The position numbers and the translations under genes are program-made. 13,445 bases of DNA, from contig DHQM01000194.1 of the NCBI GenBank assembly GCA_002408105.1, forward strand, positions 1 through 13,445. The letters run 5' to 3'. The DNA comes from Gammaproteobacteria bacterium UBA5338. GTDB lineage: Bacteria; Pseudomonadota; Gammaproteobacteria; Pseudomonadales; UBA5862. Shown in pieces: positions 5,956 through 13,445 of the stretch; position 1 is the stretch's first letter; every line of letters begins with the position of its first letter. The notes beneath the pieces were generated by a model. The model saw only the letters and a list, made by a program, of their open reading frames with translations. It did not search any database and had not been told where the DNA came from.

Positions 5956-7581
5956 CTACTCGCCCTCGACGCGAACCTCTGGCAGGTCCACGGCATCGGC
6001 CAGGGCCTCGGCCGTGCATTCAAACGCAGCCTCAACAGCTTGAAAGGCCGCAACAACCACTGGATCGAAGTGCGTCCCACTGCCTGCGACAATGAGGCCC
6101 ACAGCGCGGGCATGGGGAAAGGCCGGCTTGTACACGCGCTTCGTGGTGAGGGCATCGTACACATCGGCCAGTGCCAGAATGCGGGCAGACAGCGGGATCG
6201 ATTCTCCCGACAGGCCAAAGGGGTAGCCGGTCCCATCCCAGCGCTCATGGTGGTGGTAGGCAATGTCCATTGCCATCTGCAAAAACTCTTGGTTGGCGTT
6301 GGCCTCAAACACCGCCCTCAGGGTGTCACCACCGATCCGGGCGTGCTGGCGCATGGTGGTGGTTTCTTGTTGGGTGTGGCGACCAGGCTTCAATAGGATG
6401 TGGTCCGGAATGCCCACCTTACCGATGTCATGCAGCGGCGAAGACCGCACCAGGTCGGCAATGAAGGCCTCGGTGACCTGTACGCCGTAGGAAGGGTGGA
6501 GCGTCAACTGCTCGGCGAGCAGGCGGCAGTATTGCTGCAAGCGCAGCAAATGCTGGCCAGTTTCCGGGTCACGATACTCCGCCAAGGTGGCCAGTGCCAT
6601 GGTCACCGCCCCCTGTGCAGCGTCCCGCTGGTCCCCACGCCGTTGACGCACCAACGCCATGCGCAGGGCATCGACCAGTGTCTGCAACAAGCCCTCAATC
6701 GCTGCAGGTGAGTCGCCTGAAGGCTGCTCGACCAGCAACGCGAGCACCGCCAATGGGCGCTCGGCGTCGTACATGGGAATCAGGCGCAGGCTTGCCGACT
6801 CAAGTTCGGCATCGCCCCAACCCCAGGCCTCACAGTGGCGCCGCACCGCATCCCGGGCACTCTCTTGCACTTCCTGACCCTGCGCAAGCACCCTGGCAAG
6901 TGCGGGGCTCTCGGCTGGCTGGTGCGGGGCTGTGGCGACACCATACAGGGCAAACAGCGCGCTGGACGGGCCCTCGACGACCCACACCCCCGCGCGAATC
7001 GCTCCGGCCAGATCCACCGCCCCCTGCACAGCGAAACCGGCGATTTCCGCCAGGGATGCGGCGCCATTGAGGTTGGTGACCAGACGGCTCAGGGCGCGCA
7101 GGCTGTCGGTGCGCGCCTGTACCCGCAGGTCCAACTCACGGTTGAGCAGTTCCAGTTCCACGTTGCGGGCGGCGAGCTGTGCCTGCAGGGCCTGTTCAGC
7201 CCTGCGCAAACGGGCCACCTCCGTTGCAGCGTCGATGGCCGCAATCAAAGTCTCGCGAGAACAGGGCTTCTGCAAGAACCGAAAGATCTGCCCCTCATTG
7301 AGCGCATTCATGGCGACGCCCAAATCAGCCCGACCAGTGAGCATGATGCGCGGCACTTCGGGAAGCGCCGCGCGAACACGGTTGAGGAATTCCACCCCGT
7401 TCATTTCCGGCATGTCGTAGTCGCTGACGATCACATCCGGAACGCAGCCAGAGCCGATGGTCTTCAGGGCTTCTGCCGCGGAGTGCGCCACGATCAACCC
7501 ATACCGCCCTCGGAACTGTCGCTGAATGGCGCTCAGCAACAAAGGTTCGTCGTCGACCATCAACACCGTCACCGGGTTCAT
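5956..7581 (-). CDS. Response regulator with REC, GAF-like and HD-GYP domains
   Basis: This 541-residue protein is a predicted c-di-GMP phosphodiesterase controlled by phosphorylation. The receiver domain (1-120) has acidic D10/D11, phospho-acceptor D54 (SDYDMP) and the conserved lysine in LQKPCS. A predicted coiled coil (about 122-165, rich in A, L, E, R) leads to a GAF-like region (about 165-310). The HD-GYP domain covers about 325-510: HDIGKVGIPD with the metal-binding HD pair at 384-385, HHHERWDGTGYP with the GYP signature at 452-454, and ALADVYDALT. All hallmark residues appear present, so activity is expected. The ATG at 7581 lies 1 nt after the stop of the HDOD gene (TGAGATG), so translation is probably coupled. 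Longer starts (ATG 7602, GTG 7611) are possible. It is the last gene of a three-gene cluster. Confidence 0.92.
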   Translation of the reverse strand: MNPVTVLMVDDEPLLLSAIQRQFRGRYGLIVAHSAAEALKTIGSGCVPDVIVSDYDMPEMNGVEFLNRVRAALPEVPRIMLTGRADLGVAMNALNEGQIFRFLQKPCSRETLIAAIDAATEVARLRRAEQALQAQLAARNVELELLNRELDLRVQARTDSLRALSRLVTNLNGAASLAEIAGFAVQGAVDLAGAIRAGVWVVEGPSSALFALYGVATAPHQPAESPALARVLAQGQEVQESARDAVRRHCEAWGWGDAELESASLRLIPMYDAERPLAVLALLVEQPSGDSPAAIEGLLQTLVDALRMALVRQRRGDQRDAAQGAVTMALATLAEYRDPETGQHLLRLQQYCRLLAEQLTLHPSYGVQVTEAFIADLVRSSPLHDIGKVGIPDHILLKPGRHTQQETTTMRQHARIGGDTLRAVFEANANQEFLQMAMDIAYHHHERWDGTGYPFGLSGESIPLSARILALADVYDALTTKRVYKPAFPHARAVGLIVAGSGTHFDPVVVAAFQAVEAAFECTAEALADAVDLPEVRVEGE

Positions 7582-7582
7582 C

Positions 7583-8791
7583 TCACTTACCTGTTGGTGC
7601 ATCTTCGGCACACGCGAAGCCCTCTCGGTATTCGTTCATCAGGTCCATCAGACCAAGTCTGTGCAGGTAGGAGACGTCGGCCAGCAACCGATAATTCAAT
7701 GGGCCACTGGTGTGCTCATCCAGAAGCGCCACCGCCATGTGCACCGCAGCCACCGCATTGAGTCCCTGGTACTCGCAAGCGCCCGGGCGGTGGTGAAACA
7801 GCACCGCTTCGCAGATCCGCGGCGGGATGTTCCACATCTGCAGCAGGTAGGCGCCAATCTCGGTGTGGGCTGCGCCGAACGACCGGCGCTCCTCGGATTC
7901 CAGATCGGACTGGAATTCAGGCTGGGCAGTGAATTCAAGAAATGCCTCGGGGCGCCGCTGCATGAGGACCAAATAGCCCATGTCATGCATCAGGCCTGCG
8001 AGATACGCCTGGTCTGGTCGATCGTCTTTCAGTCCCATCGCCTCGGCGATGCGCCGCGCGAGGTCAGCCACCTGCACGGAACGCTGCCACAGGCGCTCCG
8101 CCCATTGTTTCAGCACCGGATCGGAGACCGCGAAGGCGGAAAACACCGAAGCACTGAGCACCAGATGGCGCAATTGATTCAATCCAAGCAGGCTCACCGC
8201 CCGCTGCACGCTCGAGACGCGCCGGGCGTTGCCGAAGAACGCCGAATTCACCAGCTGCAGAAGCTTCGCCGACAGCGCCATGTCTTCTTCGAGCAACGTG
8301 GCGATTTCGGTCGACCCGGCACGGTTCGATCGCAACATCTGCGCGAAGCGCTGATACAGGTCAGGCATTGGGGGCAGCTTGCCCACGCCGGCCACCAATG
8401 CCTGCACCTCCGGATTTCCCAGGTGTTGGCGGGCAGCCACTGTCTGCTTGATCGCCGCCTCCAGCTCGCGCCATGGACAGGGTTTGGCGAGGTACCGGTG
8501 CGCAAGACCCGACACCTCTGCAGAATCGCGCTCGTTGGCGTAGCCCGACAACACGATGCGAACGGTGTCGGGGTGCTCCTCCTGAACCCACCCAAGCAGC
8601 GCCGTCCCATCCATTCCCGGCATGCGCAGGTCAGTGACCAGCACATCCACCGGACAGTTCTGAAGCATCGCGTGCGCGGCTTGTCCATCCGCGGCGAATT
8701 CTGCGGTCCACTGCGCTCCCAGCCGACGCGCCATGCGGCGCAATCCGCTCAGAACCTGGGGGTCGTCATCTACAAAGAGGATTCGACTCAT
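7583..8791 (-). CDS. Response regulator with REC and HDOD domains
   Basis: The 402-residue protein joins a receiver domain (1-120; D8-D10, phospho-acceptor D54 in VTDLRMPGMDG, lysine in LAKPCP) to an HDOD domain (about 135-340). The HDOD part shows LPPMPDLYQRF, LEEDMALSAKLLQLVNSAFFG, AVSLLGLNQLRHLVL, LAGLMHDMGYL and HTEIGAYLLQMWNIP. HDOD domains belong to the HD superfamily but usually act as signalling or protein-interaction modules rather than confirmed hydrolases; the His-Asp pair in LMHDMG is retained here. The output role is unknown. Its ATG overlaps the kinase stop codon (ATGA, 8791-8788), and its own stop is 1 nt from the HD-GYP gene, so it is the middle gene of a coupled unit. It is presumably phosphorylated by the same kinase. 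Confidence 0.92.
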   Translation of the reverse strand: MSRILFVDDDPQVLSGLRRMARRLGAQWTAEFAADGQAAHAMLQNCPVDVLVTDLRMPGMDGTALLGWVQEEHPDTVRIVLSGYANERDSAEVSGLAHRYLAKPCPWRELEAAIKQTVAARQHLGNPEVQALVAGVGKLPPMPDLYQRFAQMLRSNRAGSTEIATLLEEDMALSAKLLQLVNSAFFGNARRVSSVQRAVSLLGLNQLRHLVLSASVFSAFAVSDPVLKQWAERLWQRSVQVADLARRIAEAMGLKDDRPDQAYLAGLMHDMGYLVLMQRRPEAFLEFTAQPEFQSDLESEERRSFGAAHTEIGAYLLQMWNIPPRICEAVLFHHRPGACEYQGLNAVAAVHMAVALLDEHTSGPLNYRLLADVSYLHRLGLMDLMNEYREGFACAEDAPTGK

Positions 8792-9690
8792 GGCTGGGTT
8801 GACGTCAAGGACTGCGGCGCGGACGCCACTTCCACCGGAACCCGCAGCACGAACGTGGTGCCCCCACCGTCGACGGAATCGACCTCGATGGTGCCACCAT
8901 GGCGCTGAATCACCTGGTGCGCCACATGCAGCCCTTGCCCGGTTCCCTTGCCCACTTCCTTGGTGGTGAAGAAAGGATCGAACACCTTGTCTCGGATGGC
9001 CTCTGGAATCCCGCAGCCATTATCGGCAATCCGCACCTCGATCCAAGGGTCGAGGTGGCGTGTACCGATTTCGATGGCTCCAGGCCGGCGATCGGTTGCT
9101 GCAATGGCATGTGCCGCGTTTACGATCAGATTCAAGAAGACCTGATTCAACTCACCACGAAAGCCTGTGACTGGCGGCAAGTCGCCCCAATCGCAGACCA
9201 CCTGCGCAACCGACTTGTACTCACTGCGCGCCACCGTCAACGTGCTCTGCAACGCGGCGTTTAGATCGTACGTCTCAATGCGGTCCGCATCCACCCGGGC
9301 AAAGTCCCGCATTGCGCGAACAATCTGAGTCACCCGGTCCACACCTGCCTGGGCCTCGGCAACCGCAACGGGCAGATCACCGAGAACGAACTCAATGTCG
9401 AACGCTCGGTCGATTTCTTCCATCGCCTCGATTGCCGCTGTATCAGCAAGCAGCTTGCGGTAGCCATCGACCGCACCGCGAACCCCGGTGACCTGGTCGC
9501 CGATCGCACCCAGGTTATCGCCGATGAACTGAATGGGGGTGTTGACCTCATGGGCGATTCCAGCGGCCAGCTGACCGATTGCTTCGAGCCGCTGAGTGCG
9601 CGCCAACTGCTCGCGCTCGCGTTCGTCGCTCAGCACCACGATGAACCGGAGCCCCAAAGGGGTCTGGTGGCAGCTGATTCTTCCGCGCAC
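8788..9690 (-). CDS. Histidine kinase, catalytic part (C-terminal half of an interrupted gene)
   Basis: This 300-codon frame holds a complete kinase core. It has an H-box [11 protein letters not shown] with phospho-acceptor H47, an N-box [15 protein letters not shown] (about 182-196), a G1 box DNGCGIP (223-229), an F-box DPFFTT and a G2 box GKGTGQGL (247-254). The first 25 residues (RGRISC to FIVVLSDE) read as the last strands of a PAS domain whose beginning is in the upstream frame at 9703-10239. Both are in the same reading frame, separated by one TAA (9705-9703). The nominal GTG at 9690 has no Shine-Dalgarno, and the next ATG (residue 90) would remove the H-box. So this is either the distal part of a broken kinase gene or depends on re-initiation. 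It is followed by the HDOD gene through an ATGA overlap. Confidence 0.8.
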   Translation of the reverse strand: MRGRISCHQTPLGLRFIVVLSDEREREQLARTQRLEAIGQLAAGIAHEVNTPIQFIGDNLGAIGDQVTGVRGAVDGYRKLLADTAAIEAMEEIDRAFDIEFVLGDLPVAVAEAQAGVDRVTQIVRAMRDFARVDADRIETYDLNAALQSTLTVARSEYKSVAQVVCDWGDLPPVTGFRGELNQVFLNLIVNAAHAIAATDRRPGAIEIGTRHLDPWIEVRIADNGCGIPEAIRDKVFDPFFTTKEVGKGTGQGLHVAHQVIQRHGGTIEVDSVDGGGTTFVLRVPVEVASAPQSLTSTQP

Positions 9691-9702
9691 TGGCAGGCCA
9701 TT

Positions 9703-10239
9703 TTAGTCATCGCACGCCACCCGGATGGCCAGGTCTCCGGGCGGGGCGGGCCGGCTTGCACGGGCCTGGCGCATCCAGGCCTCAACCTCATGGCGCGCCG
9801 GTGCCATGCACAGGTCGGCAAACTCCAGCCCTACGAGCTGGCCCTCATGCTGCTGCAGCAGCGTGAGGGCTGCAGGGTTCGCAAACCGCACGACCCCCTG
9901 TGCATCCACATCAAACACGGCATCGGGCAAACCACTGATGAGGTGGTAGACCCGCTGTCTGTGCAGCTTGAGCAACTCCGTGATCTGGCGCCCATGGCGC
10001 CAATGCACCAGGCACAAGCAGCCTGCGAGCACACCGAAGAAGGCCACCACATCGATGGTATACTGCGCGTTTGGGTCTCGCCCGGGCGCCACCCACCAGA
10101 GCACCAGGGCGCACCCCACGGCCAGTGCTGCTGCACCGGCGCGCAGCCTGGGTCCCCAATCAATGGTATTGCCCAGCGGGCCGCCGGCGTCTGAGTCTGC
10201 GGCCACGCCCACAGGCGCGTCCAGCGGTCGGATTCCCAT
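9703..10239 (-). CDS. Histidine kinase, membrane and PAS part (N-terminal half of an interrupted gene)
   Basis: The frame encodes 178 residues before a TAA. Two membrane segments (about 33-52 and 61-79) are joined by a loop of only about 8 residues, so no periplasmic sensor domain is present. A PAS domain begins near residue 95 (VYHLISGLPDAVFDVDAQGVVRFANPAA in outline). The PAS domain is cut at CDD before its last strands, which continue in the same frame after the stop ([10 protein letters not shown]). Read through, the gene would span 8788-10239 with 484 codons including both stops, a normal PAS kinase. Because both halves are in one frame, the lesion is a substitution rather than a single indel. 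The ATG at 10239 has only a weak AGG about 11 nt upstream. A TATACT -10 candidate lies at 10277-10272. The gene is divergent from metG. Confidence 0.75.
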   Translation of the reverse strand: MGIRPLDAPVGVAADSDAGGPLGNTIDWGPRLRAGAAALAVGCALVLWWVAPGRDPNAQYTIDVVAFFGVLAGCLCLVHWRHGRQITELLKLHRQRVYHLISGLPDAVFDVDAQGVVRFANPAALTLLQQHEGQLVGLEFADLCMAPARHEVEAWMRQARASRPAPPGDLAIRVACDD

Positions 10240-10271
10240 GGTGGCCCGTACCTGTCCTCTCTTGGATGTTG

Positions 10272-10279
10272 AGTATAGA
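10272..10279. promoter_or_regulatory. Overlapping divergent -10 candidates between kinase and metG
   Basis: On the minus strand TATACT (10277-10272) lies about 32 nt before the kinase ATG at 10239. On the plus strand TATAGA (10274-10279) lies about 90 nt before metG. Neither has a convincing -35 hexamer at 16-18 nt. The remaining part of the 129-bp gap (10240-10368) shows only the metG ribosome-binding site. Low certainty. Confidence 0.3.
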
Positions 10280-10368
10280 AGATGGCCGGCACCCCTCGAG
10301 ATCGGGACCGCGCTACGGCGAGCCACGTGGCGCCATGACCCACCGCTGACCACACGGAGCCACGCCCC

Positions 10369-12396
10369 ATGCACGAGAGTCCAAGAAACATTCTGGTCAC
10401 CAGCGCCCTGCCCTACGCCAACGGACCGATCCATTTGGGGCACATGCTGGAGCACATTCAGACGGACATTTGGGTGCGCTTTCAGCAACTTCGCGGGAAC
10501 CGGTGCGTATACGTATGCGCCGATGACGCACATGGCACGGCCATCATGCTGCGGGCGGAAGAGCTTGGCGTTTCCCCGGAGGCATTGATTGACCAGGTTC
10601 GCACCGAACACCTGCGCGACCTTGAAGCCTTCGGCATCGGTTACGACAACTACTACAGCACGCACTCGGTCGAGAACCGGCATTTCTCGGAGCTGATTTT
10701 CAACCGGTTGCGAGAAGCTGGACACATCGAGGCACGCAACATCGTACAGCCCTACGATCCTGCCAAAGGGCTCTTTCTGGCCGACCGGTTTATCCGCGGA
10801 ACCTGCCCGCGCTGTGGAGCGGAGAACCAGTATGGCGACAACTGCGAACGCTGCGGGGCGACCTACACGCCCGCTGAGCTGATCGACCCGCGCAGTGCAA
10901 TCTCCGGAGCAACGCCCGAAGAGCGCGGCTCACTGCACTACTTTTTTCGCCTCGCCGACTTCACTGACCTGCTCAAGGAGTGGACCCGCGGTGGTGCCCT
11001 GAGCGAAGAGGTCGCCAACAAGCTCGACGAGTTGCTGGATCAGGGCCTTGAATCGTGGGACATCAGCCGCGACGCGCCCTATTTCGGCTTTGAGATTCCA
11101 GGGGCCAGTGGCAAGTACTTTTATGTCTGGCTCGATGCGCCCATCGGTTACATGGCAAGTTTCCAAAACCTGTGCGATCGTAGCGATGCCCTCGATTTCG
11201 ACGATTTCTGGGCCCCGGGTTCCAGCGCCGAACTGCACCACTTCATCGGCAAAGACATTGTTCGCTTCCACGCCCTGTTTTGGCCAGCCATGCTGCACGG
11301 CGCAGGATTTCGCACACCGACGGCCGTACATGTGCACGGATTTGTCACCGTCAACGGCGAGAAAATGTCGAAATCACGTGGCAACTTCATCACTGCCAAG
11401 CAGTACCTGGACCACCTGGACCCCGAATACCTGCGCTACTACCTGGCTGCCCGCCTCAATGGCAGCATTGATGACCTGGACCTCAACCTGGAAGACTTCG
11501 CAGCGCGGGTCAACAGTGACCTCATCGGCAAGCTGGTGAACATTGCCAGCCGCTGCGCCGGCTTCATCCACAAACACTTCGATGGCCGTCTGGCACCGGC
11601 GTTGCCGCGCCCACAACTGTTCGACCAGTTTCTCGCCTCGGCTGACCCAATTGCCGATTGGTACGAACACCGCGAATACAGCCGCCTGGTGCGCGAGGTG
11701 ATGACCTTGGCCGATGCAGCCAACCAGTACATCGACCATGAAAAGCCATGGATTCTGATCAAAAACCCGGAACGGAAGTTGGAAGTGCAGGCCATCTGTA
11801 CGCAGGGCCTTGAGCTGTACCGCCTGCTCGTCACCTACCTCAAGCCCGTGGTGCCGCAACTCGCTGCGCGCTCCGAGGCCTTTCTGAACTGCAGCCCACT
11901 GGATTGGGCGCACCTCCAGAGCCCATTGCTCGATCACCAGATCAACCCGTTCAGCACCCTGATGACGCGCATCGAACCGGCGGCGCTGGACCAGCTTGTG
12001 ACGCCACCGCCCGATGCGCATGCACCTGCACGTACGCCCGCGCCAGCACCGGATCTGGACCCAATCGAGCCCGAGATCCAAATCAGCGATTTTGCCAAAA
12101 TCGACCTTCGGGTTGCGCGCATCCTCGATGCCACCGAGATTCCGGAGGCGGACAAGCTCCTGCGGCTGCGACTCGATCTGGGTGGGGGCGAACGCACCGT
12201 ATTTGCAGGAATCAAGGCCGCGTACACCCCCGACCAGCTGATTGGCCGGCTCACGGTTGTGGTGGCCAACCTTGCACCCCGTAAAATGCGGTTTGGGGTG
12301 TCCGAAGGGATGGTGCTTGCCGCAGGGCCCGGTGGTTGCGACATTTTCTTGCTGTCCCCGGACTCCGGGGCCGAGCCTGGTATGCGCGTGCGCTGA
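10369..12396 (+). CDS. metG: Methionyl-tRNA synthetase
   Basis: MetG charges tRNA-Met with methionine in the cytoplasm and is essential. The 675-residue length matches the dimeric E. coli-type enzyme. The class I HIGH-type motif is HLGH (22-25) after LPYANGPI. The zinc knuckle has C146, C149, C159 and C162 (CPRCG and CERCG). KMSKS is at 332-336. An anticodon-binding helical domain follows, then a P/A-rich linker (about 545-562). The C-terminal EMAPII/Trbp111-like tRNA-binding domain covers about 567-675 ([39 protein letters not shown]). The ATG at 10369 has GGAG 9 nt upstream (10356-10359). A divergent apbC is a frequent neighbour of metG, but here the three signalling genes lie between them. 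rsxA follows after 78 bp. Confidence 0.98.
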   Translation: MHESPRNILVTSALPYANGPIHLGHMLEHIQTDIWVRFQQLRGNRCVYVCADDAHGTAIMLRAEELGVSPEALIDQVRTEHLRDLEAFGIGYDNYYSTHSVENRHFSELIFNRLREAGHIEARNIVQPYDPAKGLFLADRFIRGTCPRCGAENQYGDNCERCGATYTPAELIDPRSAISGATPEERGSLHYFFRLADFTDLLKEWTRGGALSEEVANKLDELLDQGLESWDISRDAPYFGFEIPGASGKYFYVWLDAPIGYMASFQNLCDRSDALDFDDFWAPGSSAELHHFIGKDIVRFHALFWPAMLHGAGFRTPTAVHVHGFVTVNGEKMSKSRGNFITAKQYLDHLDPEYLRYYLAARLNGSIDDLDLNLEDFAARVNSDLIGKLVNIASRCAGFIHKHFDGRLAPALPRPQLFDQFLASADPIADWYEHREYSRLVREVMTLADAANQYIDHEKPWILIKNPERKLEVQAICTQGLELYRLLVTYLKPVVPQLAARSEAFLNCSPLDWAHLQSPLLDHQINPFSTLMTRIEPAALDQLVTPPPDAHAPARTPAPAPDLDPIEPEIQISDFAKIDLRVARILDATEIPEADKLLRLRLDLGGGERTVFAGIKAAYTPDQLIGRLTVVVANLAPRKMRFGVSEGMVLAAGPGGCDIFLLSPDSGAEPGMRVR

Positions 12397-12474
12397 AACC
12401 ATGGGCTTGCACAGTCCAGTCAAAACCGCCGAGGGTGGACCAGACAATGGCCAGCAGGCCAGAGCGGGGGCTTC

Positions 12475-13056
12475 ATGAGCGATTTGCTCCTCATTCTGGT
12501 GAGCGCCATCCTGGTCAACAATTTCGTGCTCGTGCAGTTTTTGGGCTTGTGCCCCTTCATGGGCGTATCCGGCAAGCTTGAAACCGCCATCGGCATGTCG
12601 ATGGCCACCACGTTCGTACTGACGCTTTCGGCACTCTGCAGTTACCTCACCCACCAGTACCTGCTGGTGCCGCTGGGTCTGGAGTACCTGCGTACCATCA
12701 GTTTCATCCTGGTGATCGCCGTGGTGGTCCAGTTCACCGAAATGGTGGTGCGCAAGACCAGCCCTGTTCTGTACCGGGTGCTGGGAATTTTTCTGCCACT
12801 GATCACCACCAACTGCGCTGTACTGGGTGTGGCCCTTCTCAACATCAACAAACAAAACAACCTGCTTGAGTCAATTCTGTACGGCTTTGGCGCAGCAGCA
12901 GGTTTTTCACTGGTGCTGGTGCTTTTTGCCGCCATGCGGGAACGCATTCAGGCGGCCGACGTGCCCCAACCCTTTGCCGGGTCCGCCGTTGGCCTGGTCA
13001 CCGCAGGCCTTATGTCCCTTGCATTCATGGGGTTTTCCGGACTGGTGCAGCTGTAG
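12475..13056 (+). CDS. rsxA: Rnf/Rsx electron transport complex subunit A
   Basis: RsxA (RnfA) is an integral inner-membrane subunit of the Rnf/Rsx complex, which links ferredoxin and NADH oxidoreduction to ion movement and, in E. coli, keeps SoxR reduced. The 193-residue length equals that of E. coli RsxA. Six hydrophobic segments are visible. The paired cysteines C26 (GLCPFMG) and C114 (TTNCAVLGV) sit in the conserved half-repeat positions that, in RnfA/RnfE and NqrD/NqrE structures, hold an intramembrane Fe-S cluster. NINKQNNLL and the final [10 protein letters not shown] are also typical. The start at 12475 is preceded by a G-rich stretch but no classical Shine-Dalgarno. The 78 bp from metG show no clear terminator, so read-through from metG is possible. 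rsxB starts 3 nt after the stop. Confidence 0.96.
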   Translation: MSDLLLILVSAILVNNFVLVQFLGLCPFMGVSGKLETAIGMSMATTFVLTLSALCSYLTHQYLLVPLGLEYLRTISFILVIAVVVQFTEMVVRKTSPVLYRVLGIFLPLITTNCAVLGVALLNINKQNNLLESILYGFGAAAGFSLVLVLFAAMRERIQAADVPQPFAGSAVGLVTAGLMSLAFMGFSGLVQL

Positions 13057-13059
13057 CCC

Positions 13060-13445
13060 ATGACGCTTCTGTACGCATTGCTATCGCTTGCCGGCATGGG
13101 CATTGTGTTCGGCGGGGTTCTCGGGTTTGCTTCGGTGCGGTTTCGGGTCGAGGGGGACCCCATCGTCGAGCGGATCAACGCGCTGCTTCCGCAGACCCAG
13201 TGCGGTCAATGCGGACACCCCGGATGCCGCCCCTACGCCGAGGCCATCGCCGCCGGCGAGGACCTCAACAAGTGCCCGCCAGGAGGCGAGGCGACCATTC
13301 AGGAATTGGCTGACCTGCTGGGCCGCGAGCCGCTGCCCCTGGATGCCGAGCACGGCGAGGAGACCGCCAAAACCGTTGCGTTCATCCGAGAGGCCGAATG
13401 CATCGGCTGCACCAAATGCATCCAGGCCTGCCCGGTCGATGCCAT
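13060..13445 (+). CDS. rsxB: Rnf/Rsx electron transport complex subunit B (5' part, cut by window edge)
   Basis: RsxB (RnfB) is the Fe-S subunit that passes electrons within the Rnf complex. The 128 visible residues begin with a hydrophobic membrane anchor (about 3-25). The first cluster-binding domain follows, with C48, C51, C56 and C72 ([10 protein letters not shown] and KCPPGG). The start of a bacterial ferredoxin domain comes next, with C114, C117, C120 and C124 ([16 protein letters not shown]). The sequence stops in codon 129, so the second ferredoxin motif and the rest are missing only because the window ends. The ATG at 13060 is 3 nt after the rsxA stop, with no Shine-Dalgarno of its own visible, which implies coupling. 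The following Rnf genes (C, D, G, E) are expected just downstream. Confidence 0.95.
   Translation, partial: MTLLYALLSLAGMGIVFGGVLGFASVRFRVEGDPIVERINALLPQTQCGQCGHPGCRPYAEAIAAGEDLNKCPPGGEATIQELADLLGREPLPLDAEHGEETAKTVAFIREAECIGCTKCIQACPVDA

Noticed and set aside
7526..8908. 460-codon open frame on the plus strand opposite the HDOD gene
   Set aside because: Antisense to a gene with complete REC and HDOD motifs; the product is H/R/Q-rich without a domain, as expected for a shadow frame.
9703..9705. Stop-codon recoding or an alternative genetic code to explain the TAA in the kinase
   Set aside because: No recoding element or other in-frame internal stops are seen in neighbouring genes; a simple nonsense change or base error is more economical.
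9550..10194. 214-codon open frame on the plus strand across the interrupted kinase
   Set aside because: Considered because the kinase is broken here, but the product has no recognisable domain, whereas the minus strand reads as PAS domain on both sides of the stop.
10369..10725. Upstream extension of the kinase frame through the metG start (frame open to 10725)
   Set aside because: The added residues are antisense to metG and its leader and look non-conserved; the ATG at 10239 directly precedes the membrane-PAS architecture.
11374..12855. 493-codon open frame on the minus strand opposite metG and rsxA
   Set aside because: It lies antisense to two clearly real genes, has no recognisable motif, and long antisense frames are expected in high-GC codon usage.

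Overview
The window is a high-GC chromosomal segment from a gammaproteobacterium. The evidence is the gene content and order (hda, pgsA, DUF2066 gene, purM-purN; dcd, apbC/mrp; metG, rsxA, rsxB) and the Pseudomonas-like form of Dcd. Genus cannot be assigned from what is visible. Almost everything is core housekeeping, and no phage, IS element, CRISPR array, tRNA or rRNA gene was seen.

Left block (1-3981): a minus-strand run reads DUF2066 protein, then pgsA (phosphatidylglycerolphosphate synthase), then hda (regulatory inactivation of DnaA), which is cut by the window edge. Divergent from it, purM and purN (purine steps 5 and 3) overlap at a TTGA junction behind a good extended -10 promoter. 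The extreme left edge carries a perfect 19-bp inverted repeat that interrupts hda just after Walker B and looks like a fold-back artefact at a contig end.

Middle block (3967-5781, minus): dcd (dCTP deaminase) converges on purN with a 15-bp overlap, and apbC/mrp (Fe-S cluster carrier ATPase) lies upstream of it.

Signalling block (5956-10239, minus): a tightly packed cluster sits between apbC and metG, two genes that are often neighbours in related genomes as I recall. It reads: membrane PAS histidine kinase, REC-HDOD regulator, REC-GAF-HD-GYP regulator (predicted c-di-GMP phosphodiesterase). The kinase frame is broken by one in-frame TAA inside its PAS domain, while both sides stay open in the same frame. 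The downstream junctions are an ATGA overlap and a 1-nt gap, so the three were probably one operon delivering phosphate to two output proteins.

Right block (10369-13445, plus): metG (methionyl-tRNA synthetase with C-terminal tRNA-binding domain), then rsxA and the start of rsxB, the first genes of an Rnf/Rsx electron-transfer complex that continues past the window.

I see no clear case for an entirely new system. The most notable items are the interrupted kinase in the three-gene signalling cluster, the left-edge hairpin, and a GC palindrome between the cluster and apbC.
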